NCBI RefSeq assembly: GCF_964355755.1
Contig: NC_092673.1
Coordinates: 16,125,001-16,189,000, forward strand
Direction: 5' to 3'
Length of the DNA stretch: 64,000 bases
Origin: Antedon mediterranea
Lineage: Eukaryota > Echinodermata > Crinoidea > Comatulida > Antedonidae
A program made the position numbers and the translations under genes. Below the pieces are notes generated by a model. The model searched no databases. It was not told the DNA's origin and worked only from the letters and a program-made list of their open reading frames with translations. Shown here in pieces: positions 54,113-64,000 of this stretch (positions are counted from its first letter, which is position 1; the number at the start of each line of letters is the position of its first letter).

Positions 54113-54920
54113 AATGCTGTAGTAGACAGTTGTCAACATATTGAAGCTGTAACTCAGTTGTGAATTGTGTACTCAATGCTGTAGTAGACAGTTGTCAACA
54201 TATTGAAGCTGTAACTCAGTTGTGAATTGTGTACTCAATGCTGTAGTAGACAGTTGTCAACATATTGAAGCTGTAACTCAGTTGTCAATTGTGTAATCAA
54301 TGCTGTAGTAGACAGTTGTCAACATATTGAAGCTGTAACTCAGTTGTCAATTGTGTACACAATGCTGTAGTAAACAGTTGCCATCATATTGAAGCTGTAA
54401 CTCAGTTGTCAATTGTCTACTCAATGCTGTAGTAGACAGTTGTCAACATATTGAAGCTGTAACTCAGTTGTCAATTGTGTACTCAATGCTGTAGTAGACA
54501 GTTGTCAACATATTGAAGCTGTAACTCAGTTGTCAATTGTCTACTCAATGATGTAGTAGACAGTTGTCCACATATTGAAGCTGTAACTCAGTTGTCAATT
54601 GTGTACTCAATGCTGTAGTAGACAGTTGTCAACATATTGAAGCTGTAACTCAGTTGTCAATTGTGTACTCAATGCTGTAGTAAACAGTTGTCAACATATT
54701 GAAGCTGTAACTCAGTTGTCAATTGTGTACTCAATGCTGTAGTAGACAGTTGTCAACATATTGAAGCTGTAACTCAGTTGTCAATTGTGTACACAATGCT
54801 GTAGTAGACAGTTGTCAACATATTGAAGCTGTAACTCAGTTGTCAATTGTGTACTCAATGCTGTAGTAGGCAGTTGTCAACATATTGAAGCTGTAACTCA
54901 GTTGTCAAATTGTCTACTCA
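54113..54920 (+). repeat. 62-bp tandem array, 13 copies
   Basis: Unit AATGCTGTAGTAGACAGTTG followed by TCAACATATTGAAGCTGTAA and CTCAGTTGTCAATTGTGTACTC. Starts at 54113, 54175 and 54237 give the 62-bp period. Copies differ by scattered substitutions. Confidence 0.93.
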
Positions 54921-55020
54921 TTTATTTGTCATTTCATATTGAAAACCAATTGCTCTTACTATTTGAAAATGGACAGACAGACATGCTTACTATTTTTATA
55001 TGATTACAGTCTAGATATCT

Positions 55021-55245
55021 GAAGTTACATAATTAGCATACACATTTTGATTGGTAGGAAGTTACATAATTAGCATACACATTTTGATTGGTAGGAAGTT
55101 ACATAATTAGCATACACATTTTGATTGGTAGGAAGTTACATAATTAGCATACACATTTTTGATTGGTAGGAAGTTACATAATTAGCATACACATTTTGAT
55201 TGGTAGGAAGTTACATAATTAGCATACACATTTTGCTTCGTAGGA
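55021..55245 (+). repeat. 37-bp tandem array, 6 copies
   Basis: Unit GAAGTTACATAATTAGCATA followed by CACATTTTGATTGGTAG; starts 55021 and 55058 set the period. The word TTGATTGGTAG is also present in each unit of the neighbouring 101-bp satellite. Confidence 0.92.
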
Positions 55246-55269
55246 TATGGGAACAAAAAGTGGGTTTTT

Positions 55270-58200
55270 TTTCAAATATTGATACAGTATTTTATAGTTA
55301 GATGGACAATTAGAGATTCCGCTACAATCTTATTCAAAGTGTATATTGCAGCTATTATTGATTGGTAGCACATCAAATATTGATACAGTATTTAGTTAGA
55401 TGGACAATTAGAGATGCCCCTACAATCTTATTGTTCAAAGTGTATATTGCAGCTATTATTGATTGGTAGCACATCAAATATTGATACAGTATTTAGTTAG
55501 ATGGACAATTAGAGATGCCGCTACAATCTTATTGTTCAAAGTGTATATTGCAGCTATTATTGATTGGTAGCACATCAAATATTGATACAGTATTTAGTTA
55601 GATGGACAATTAGAGATGCCGCTACAATCTTATTGTTCAAAGTGTATATTGCAGCTATTATTGATTGGTAGCACATCAAATATTGATACAGTATTTAGTT
55701 AGATGGACAATTAGAGATGCCCCTACAATCTTATTGTTCAAAGTGTACATTGCAGCTATTATTGATTGGTAGCACATCAAATATTGATACAGTATTTAGT
55801 TAGATGGACAATTAGAGATGCCGCTACAATCTTATTGTTCAAAGTGTATATTGCAGCTATTATTGATTGGTAGCACATCAAATATTGATACAGTATTTAG
55901 TTAGATGGACAATTAGAGATGCCGCTACAATCTTATTGTTCAAAGTGTAGATTGCAGCTATTATTGATTGGTAGCACATCAAATATTGATACAGTATTTA
56001 GTTAGATGGACAATTAGAGATGCCGCTACAATCTTATTGTTCAAAGTGTATATTGCAGCTATTATTGATTGGTAGCACATCAAATATTGATACAGTATTT
56101 AGTTAGATGGACAATTAGAGATGCCGCTACAATCTTATTGTTCAAAGTGTATATTGCAGCTATTATTGATTGGTAGCACATCAAATATTGATACAGTATT
56201 TAGTTAGATGGACAATTAGAGATGCCGCTACAATCTTATTGTTTAAAGTGTATATTGCAGCTATTATTGATTGGTAGCACATCAAATATTGATACAGTAT
56301 TTAGTTAGATGGACAATTAGAGATGCCGCTACAATCTTATTGTTCAAAGTGTATATTGCAGCTATTATTGATTGGTAGCACATCAAATATTGATACAGTA
56401 TTTAGTTAGATGGACAATTAGAGATGCCCCTACAATCTTATTGTTCAAAGTGTATATTGCAGCTATTATTGATTGGTAGCACATCAAATATTGATACAGT
56501 ATTTAGTTAGATGGACAATTAGAGATGCCCCTACAATCTTATTGTTCAAAGTGTACATTGCAGCTATTATTGATTGGTAGCACATCAAATATTGATACAG
56601 TATTTAGTTAGATGGACAATTAGAGATGCCGCTACAATCTTATTGTTCAAAGTGTATATTGCAGCTATTATTGATTGGTAGCACATCAAATATTGATACA
56701 GTATTTAGTTAGATGGACAATTAGAGATGCCGCTACAATCTTATTGTTCAAAGTGTATATTGCAGCTATTATTGATTGGTAGCACATCAAATATTGATAC
56801 AGTATTTAGTTAGATGGACAATTAGAGATGCCGCTACAATTTTATTGTTCAAAGTGTATATTGCAGCTATTATTGATTGGTAGCACATCAAATATTGATA
56901 CAGTATTTAGTTAGATGGACAATTAGAGATGCCGCTACAATCTTATTGTTCAAAGTGTATATTGCAGCTATTATTGATTGGTAGCACATCAAATATTGAT
57001 ACAGTATTTAGTTAGATGGACAATTAGAGATGCCGCTACAATCTTATTGTTTAAAGTGTATATTGCAGCTATTATTGATTGGTAGCACATCAAATATTGA
57101 TACAGTATTTAGTTAGATGGACAATTAGAGATGCCGCTACAATCTTATTGTTTAAAGTGTATATTGCAGCTATTATTGATTGGTAGCACATCAAATATTG
57201 ATACAGTATTTAGTTAGATGGACAATTAGAGATGCCCCTACAATCTTATTGTTCAAAGTGTATATTGCAGCTATTATTGATTGGTAGCACATCAAATATT
57301 GATACAGTATTTAGTTAGATGGACAATTAGAGATGCCGCTACAATCTTATTGTTCAAAGTGTATATTGCAGCTATTATTGATTGGTAGCACATCAAATAT
57401 TGATACAGTATTTAGTTAGATGGACAATTAGAGATGCCCCTACAATCTTATTGTTCAAAGTGTATATTGCAGCTATTATTGATTGGTAGCACATCAAATA
57501 TTGATACAGTATTTAGTTAGATGGACAATTAGAGATGCCGCTACAATCTTATTGTTCAAAGTGTATATTGCAGCTATTATTGATTGGTAGCACATCAAAT
57601 ATTGATACAGTATTTAGTTAGATGGACAATTAGAGATGCCGCTACAATCTTATTGTTCAAAGTGTATATTGCAGCTATTATTGATTGGTAGCACATCAAA
57701 TATTGATACAGTATTTAGTTAGATGGACAATTAGAGATGCCCCTACAATCTTATTGTTTAAAGTGTATATTGCAGCTATTATTGATTGGTAGCACATCAA
57801 ATATTGATACAGTATTTAGTTAGATGGACAATTAGAGATGCCCCTACAATCTTATTGTTCAAAGTGTATATTGCAGCTATTATTGATTGGTAGCACATCA
57901 AATATTGATACAGTATTTAGTTAGATGGACAATTAGAGATGCCCCTACAATCTTATTGTTCAAAGTGTATATTGCAGCTATTATTGATTGGTAGCACATC
58001 AAATATTGATACAGTATTTAGTTAGATGGACAATTAGAGATGCCGCTACAATCTTATTGTTCAAAGTGTATATTGCAGCTATTATTGATTGGTAGCACAT
58101 CAAATATTGATACAGTATTTAGTTAGATGGACAATTAGAGATGCCGCTACAATCTTATTGTTTAAAGTGTATATTGCAGCTATTATTGATTGGTAGCACA

Positions 58201-59797
58201 TCAAATATTGATACAGTATTTAGTTAGATGGACAATTAGAGATGCCGCTACAATCTTATTGTTTAAAGTGTATATTGCAGCTATTATTGATTGGTAGCAC
58301 ATCAAATATTGATACAGTATTTAGTTAGATGGACAATTAGAGATGCCCCTACAATCTTATTGTTCAAAGTGTATATTGCAGCTATTATTGATTGGTAGCA
58401 CATCAAATATTGATACAGTATTTAGTTAGATGGACAATTAGAGATGCCGCTACAATCTTATTGTTCAAAGTGTATATTGCAGCTATTATTGATTGGTAGC
58501 ACATCAAATATTGATACAGTATTTAGTTAGATGGACAATTAGAGATGCCGCTACAATCTTATTGTTCAAAGTGTATATTGCAGCTATTATTGATTGGTAG
58601 CACATCAAATATTGATACAGTATTTAGTTAGATGGACAATTAGAGATGCCGCTACAATCTTATTGTTCAAAGTGTATATTGCAGCTATTATTGATTGGTA
58701 GCACATCAAATATTGATACAGTATTTAGTTAGATGGACAATTAGAGATGCCGCTACAATCTTATTGTTCAAAGTGTATATTGCAGCTATTATTGATTGGT
58801 AGCACATCAAATATTGATACAGTATTTAGTTAGATGGACAATTAGAGATGCCCCTACTATCTTATTGTTCAAAGTGTATATTGCAGCTATTATTGATTGG
58901 TAGCACATCAAATATTGATACAGTATTTAGTTAGATGGACAATTAGAGATGCCGCTACAATCTTATTGTTCAAAGTGTATATTGCAGCTATTATTGATTG
59001 GTAGCACATCAAATATTGATACAGTATTTAGTTAGATGGACAATTAGAGATGCCCCTACAATCTTATTGTTCAAAGTGTATATTGCAGCTATTATTGATT
59101 GGTAGCACATCAAATATTGATACAGTATTTAGTTAGATGGACAATTAGAGATGCCGCTACAATCTTATTGTTTAAAGTGTACATTGCAGCTATTATTGAT
59201 TGGTAGCACATCAAATATTGATACAGTATTTAGTTAGATGGACAATTAGAGATGCCGCTACAATCTTATTGTTCAAAGTGTATATTGCAGCTATTATTGA
59301 TTGGTAGCACATCAAATATTGATACAGTATTTAGTTAGATGGACAATTAGAGATGCCCCTACAATCTTATTGTTCAAAGTGTATATTGCAGCTATTATTG
59401 ATTGGTAGCACATCAAATATTGATACAGTATTTAGTTAGATGGACAATTAGAGATGCCCCTACAATCTTATTGTTTAAAGTGTATATTGCAGCTATTATT
59501 GATTGGTAGCACATCAAATATTGATACAGTATTTAGTTAGATGGACAATTAGAGATGCCCCTACAATCTTATTCAAAGTGTATATTGCAGCTATTATTGA
59601 TTGGTAGCACATCAAATATTGATACAGTATTTAGTTAGATGGACAATTAGAGATGCCGCTACAATCTTATTGTTCAAAGTGTATATTGCAGCTATTATTG
59701 ATTGGTAGCACACCAAATATTGATACAGTATTTAGTTAGATGGACAATTAGAGATGCCGCTACAATCTTATTGTTCAAAGTGTACATTGCAGCTATA
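55270..59797 (+). repeat. 101-bp satellite, about 45 copies
   Basis: The word TGTA(T/C)ATTGCAGC first occurs at 55,340 and last at 59,781: 4,441 bases, which is 44 periods of 101 minus one 3-bp deletion (near 59,570). The units differ at a few recurrent positions only (GCC[G/C]CT, GTT[C/T]AAAG, TGTA[T/C]ATT). The array lies about 1.6-6.1 kb downstream of the Roc-COR gene. No coding frame or unique spacers exist. Confidence 0.96.
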
Positions 59798-59819
59798 AAC
59801 ATGTTAAAGTAAAATAATA

Positions 59820-60700
59820 ATTTGATAAATGAAAACAATTCAAATTAATAAGAGGACGCAATAGGATATGATGGCAGCAAATATGTGTTTGATGGTGATA
59901 AAATGATTACTGATAATAATGTTGCTATTTTTTTGTATTAATAACTATGGTAGTTATGATTAATGATGCTAAGTTGTATTTTAAATCAAGAAATCATGTA
60001 ATAATTAGACCATGACAATCTAAATGTATTGTAACCAAGACAATAATATTTTCCACTCAACAATATAATTTTTTTGTGGATAAATTCAAAAGCTGTAGGA
60101 ATCCTTGTATTTATAGTACAGAGATTTTTACAAAAAATGACCAAATTGATAATTATAACTATTAATGATGTGCAATTGTCAGTCTGTGTTAACTGTCACC
60201 ATTTTTAATTCATATTTTGCGATATCAATGTTGTCATTCTTCATGCTGCATTTTGGTTAAAGTGTGGCCTATTGTACTTAATAGGCCTAACAATAAATAT
60301 AATAAGTCAATTTACATTAATATTTTGTTCTTTCTTTTCTAAGTTTGCAAAATTACAAAAACAAAACATGACAAACACATATCTGTGTTTGTTCTGTTTT
60401 GTTTTTGTAATTTTGAACATATTTACATTAATTATAAATAACTAACATGTGCATATTATGCAAATTAGACCTGAGGTAAAACGGAAGTACAGAACGATGT
60501 TTAAACATAATGATTTGAATAAATAAATGTTTTTGTACAGAACTGAATTATATTTTTTATATGAATGAATTTTCTAATACCTATTTGTTAAAAATGAAAT
60601 GTTTTATATTTTGATATTTTTCACTTTTAATTCAATTTTGTAAATTAAAACTCAATTAAGTATTTATGCTGCTGTGTTTTAATGTTTATATTCATATATT
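59820..60700. other. No gene recognised; one hairpin
   Basis: AT-rich sequence. A palindrome at about 60,349-60,415 (AAAATTACAAAAACAAAACA and its inverse) could form a hairpin with arms of about 30 bases. Nothing else is supportable. Confidence 0.5.
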
Positions 60701-61224
60701 CTTAAATAAATACTAATGAATGAAAAGCTTTTTGTTTGTTTGTAAGGATTGTGTGTTTGTTTGGAAGGGGGAGATTTTAACATCGGAGAGATCATTATAC
60801 TGTATCAAAATGTACGTGGTTTGCTATTCATCGTATATTATACAAAATATCCATTCCACCAATCCAGAGAGTAATAAAGTTCTTCGATATTATACATTAC
60901 ACAGCGATAATGTTACGTCTACAAAAATGGTGATTGCGCCCTCTATAAAAAATAAAAGTTTATTCACCCAACAAACCACTCAACAACATGCATGGGATGC
61001 CGAAGAATGTCAAACACAAGAAGTAAGTTTTTGTTTCATTATTATCATTACTGTAATAGGACCATATAGTATTAACATTAAATATAGTTTGAGATCTTAA
61101 ATTAGATCTAAAAAATGTAGGGAAGGTGTCTTTAATGTCACCAAGTTAATTTAATGATAGATGATACCACACATACTGACATGAAATTATTAAAATATTT
61201 AAAAAAAATCGTATCTCTTCACAG

Positions 61225-63144
61225 ATGAGCAAGACGATACAGCGACTACTACACAAGCCAGTGAACAAGGTATGATCCATTGATGATACAGTCAAGTGTA
61301 TAAATACTAATTTACATTTTGTCAAACCAAAATTGAACTGTTCACCGCTGTTAAAAAACGGTACCAAGCATTATTATTATTAAACTATCTGTTTTTTTTG
61401 GCTTAACTCTTTCACTGCGTGTACCCGGTATTACTAAGTATAAACAAATGTCGTTGAACTGTGGTATACTCGGTATTACCGGGTATGAGAAAAATTATTA
61501 TTTATTTGTATTTGCCTATAATATAGCACCCTCTATAGTTTTTTGATAAACTTGAATACAGTATTTGCAATTCATTAAAACTAATTTTTAGCACAACATG
61601 CGCCCTCTATAGTTGTTAATATCGTCTTGAAATTTCTATTTCAACTTGCGCCCTCTATCACATGTTATTATTATTATAACCTTGTAATTAAAATTATTTT
61701 AACCATGGAAAGTTATATTATTAACTACAATGACACATAAACATTCTCCAGTTACCAATTTACCCACCCCAATAGAACAATATCATGTTCATTCTGCAAA
61801 AAGAATTCTGAATTAGTTGTTAGTTTTTCTGTAACAATGATTTGATGATTTTGACCAACAATTTATGCCTAATTTTTTATAAAATGATAAAAATAATTCA
61901 AATTTGTTTGATATTTTTATTCATTACACATATCTTCATCAATATCCAGTGGGAAAACCATATTCCATAAAAACTATAGAAAAAATAGTTTTTATCATAA
62001 ATTGATAAAAAAACAGAAAATCCAAAATAGATGTAATGATGTCATTAATATGCAAATTAGCTTTTTTTTTACTTCTAACCATAGACCAACCTTTTAAAAT
62101 AATTAAAAAATTATGTCATTTATTCTTTTTTGCACATTTCTTAAATGCATATGCACATAGCTGGGACTAATGTTTCAATGAAGTAAATGTTTGTGTATAT
62201 TAAATAATTAATAATTTATTGCCATCTGCCACAACTTCCCATCTTATTAAAATAATACTAATGACAATGGCAGTGAAATAAGAAATAATACTTGGACAAA
62301 ACATGCAAAATTGTATTATTTCACAAGATTCCAATAAAAACTACTTTTTCACAGATGTGCAAGATGGTTCAGTGACCTCTGCATTAGCACAGTCTGACAT
62401 CCAAGGCAGTCAACAAGGTAGGATCCATTGATTACATTTAAAAATAAAACTAAATAATAATAATAATAACTGTAGTTATTCAAAATGTATACATTTTAGA
62501 TGAAAATGTATAGTTATGTTACTCTCCAAAATGAACATAAAATGTATAGTTATGTTACTCTCCAAAATGAACATAAAATGTATAGTTATGTTACTCTCCA
62601 AAATGAAAATGATGAACATAAACAGTCATTTATTTGTGTGTCACTCATACAAAATAAAAAGCTTTGTCATTAATGTGTAATATATAACTGTCTTTTTTGT
62701 ATTTTTGTTTGAACAGAATTAACAAAGCTATTAGCATCAGATTCACCAGTTACTGTTAATGAGGAATTAAAAACACAAATGAAGAAAGTGATGATTGAGG
62801 AACAGGAAAGAAAACTTGAAGCAGAGAGCGGTGAGTTAAGGATCATAAATTAATTTACTTTTTATTTCGTCACACTCAACAGTGACACAAGTCAAGTCAA
62901 TTGCAAAGTTCAACAATAGAAAATGATGAACATATTTAAACATAATTATATAAACAAAATCCAAAGCAGTCTTAAGCTGGCCTTTAATATACTGTTCAAC
63001 GTATACTAACAATAACTGTCTTTTCTGGATTTTTTTATTGAACAGAAGTGACAAAGCAGTTTCCATCGGATTCTTCAGATACTCTTAGTGATGAATTTCA
63101 AACACAAGTAGTGGAACAGGAAACTAAACCTGAACCAGAGAGTG
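61225..63144 (+). CDS. Small phase-1 exons, probably of a further paralog (partial)
   Basis: Four exons with good splice sites, all phase 1 in and 1 out: 61225-61269 (DEQDDTATTTQASEQ), 62355-62417 (DVQDGSVTSALAQ, then SDIQGSQQ), 62717-62830 (ELTKLLASDSPVTVNEEL, then a charged helix) and 63046-63144 (EVTKQFPSDSSDTLSDEF, then QETKPEPESG). They join without a frameshift. The last two are duplicates of each other, as are the first two more distantly. Composition is like the linker exons of the main gene. An upstream donor at 61,022/61,023 (GAAGTAAGT) might mark a preceding exon, but its frame is unclear. The gene runs past the right edge. A decayed copy of the second exon seems to lie at about 20,551, before the main gene's first Roc exon, which suggests these are N-terminal exons of the next Roc-COR copy. 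Confidence 0.5.
62506..62608 (+). repeat. 36-bp tandem repeat, three copies
   Basis: AAAATGTATAGTTATGTTAC followed by TCTCCAAAATGAACAT, three times in a row, in the intron between the second and third small exons. Confidence 0.85.
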
Positions 63145-64000
63145 GTGAGTGTCATAAAATATTAGTTGTGTTATTATATGGTTAAAATAACTTTAAATGT
63201 AGAATGGATTTTAGCTACATTTTTTTTTTATTTCAACATTTATAAAAAAAAGAATGTCTTTAAACAGAATTAGAAAAAAATACTAAATTCATACATTTAA
63301 ACGATTGATAAGGTAAATAACTTATTTAACTAATCTTTAAAACAACATGTCTTTTATTATTTAGTCAAGAATAAAAGCTGATACACTGAACAATATCTGC
63401 ATAAATACTGTCATGATATTTATATATAAGTTGCTGTGACACTTACAGGCCACCGTACTTTGATCACACAAACAAAACATATTCATTATGGTCGGCAATG
63501 TATTATCAACAAACTTAAAAATAAGAGATAGTTCTCTATCCAATGTAAATAGAACAGTTTATATTTCATCAAAGAACATATTGTTATTGTTAATCTTATT
63601 TTGATATGCTTGCTCTATAAATTCAACAACAGATTAATTATGATTGGTCAAAGCTCTCTGTGAAGCTGTCAACATCTTTGAAAATAGGCTTCTGGGCTCA
63701 ACTTACTAAGTATTTGCTGCCCCATATATCTGGGAAAATTGGCCGTTGGTAGAGACAAAATTTGAAATTTACTTTGTTATTTATAAAGTCGCAAATTAGC
63801 TTGCAACATACAAATACATTGCAAAATAATAACAAATTGATATTAATTAATAATCAAATTAGGGTGTGTTACATTGTATAGGTCTATGGTACAGGGCTCA
63901 GGTGGCAGGCCTTTACTTTACTTGCCAACTAATGTTTATTTTTTTCTTATATAAATTTTCTGGTTTTTTATTGTAATAACCTAATGCTATTTTTTGTAAT
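63145..64000. other. No exon recognised; intron or flank
   Basis: AT-rich sequence following the donor at 63,145. No further exon could be supported before the window ends. Confidence 0.4.

Noticed and set aside
55270-59797. CRISPR-like array
   Set aside because: Units are contiguous 101-bp repeats without unique spacers, in a eukaryotic setting. It is satellite DNA.
60720-61100. 126-codon frame as the first exon of the right-hand gene
   Set aside because: Its frame at the GTAAGT donor (phase 0) does not match the phase-1 acceptor at 61,225, and the sequence resembles nothing known. The donor may be used in another frame.

Overview
The window reads as intron-rich, AT-rich nuclear DNA of a marine invertebrate, most likely an echinoderm or other non-vertebrate deuterostome. 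The clues are long spliced genes, several clades of non-LTR retrotransposon, a BEL/Pao-like LTR element, many inverted-repeat DNA transposons, frequent AGGCCTAG-type words, and an expanded family of Roc-COR GTPase genes. The organism call is inference; nothing in the window is diagnostic of a species.

The main host gene is on the + strand. I could splice it by hand from 21,544 to 53,637: 18 exons, all introns GT-AG, all phases compatible, an open frame of 957 codons plus stop. It encodes a Roc (Ras-like) GTPase domain, a COR domain, a Cys/His-rich module, a short Ser/Thr/Gly-rich linker and a hydrophobic C-terminal hairpin that should anchor it in a membrane. An exon made of fourteen 27-bp repeats puts a 126-residue Asp/His/Asn block inside the GTPase domain. 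Pieces of paralogs surround it: decayed or alternative TM terminal cassettes (2.6-3.3 kb and 4.4-7.0 kb), an orphan Cys-module exon (17.4 kb), a decayed first Roc exon (19.5 kb) and small phase-1 exons at 61-63 kb. The locus looks like a tandem array of membrane-anchored Roc-COR genes, mostly broken.

The rest is mobile DNA, much of it nested. 5.3-5.7 kb: hAT-like MITE. 7.6-7.8 kb: TA-flanked MITE. 8.0-12.1 kb: very young LTR element with two 503-bp LTRs that look identical, a 5-bp target duplication and one ORF joining a BEL/Pao-type Gag to a long coiled coil, with no pol. 12.1-16.3 kb: long inverted-repeat element with a TTAA-flanked element nested in one arm. 16.5-17.3 kb: element whose ends are packed with the palindrome TTGCGCAA. 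32.0-38.3 kb: Harbinger-like element carrying a frameshifted APE-type LINE. 38.7-43.2 kb: foldback structure with a CR1-like RT fragment as its loop and a second LINE inserted in one arm with its own target duplication. 45.6-47.9 kb: TIR element. 48.2-52.2 kb: LINE with an uninterrupted 1,135-codon ORF on the - strand. Most of these sit in introns of the Roc-COR gene.

Beyond the gene's poly(A) signal come three tandem arrays: 13 x 62 bp, 6 x 37 bp, and a 4.5-kb satellite of about 45 copies of exactly 101 bp. The last 3 kb hold small exons that probably belong to a further paralog running off the right edge.
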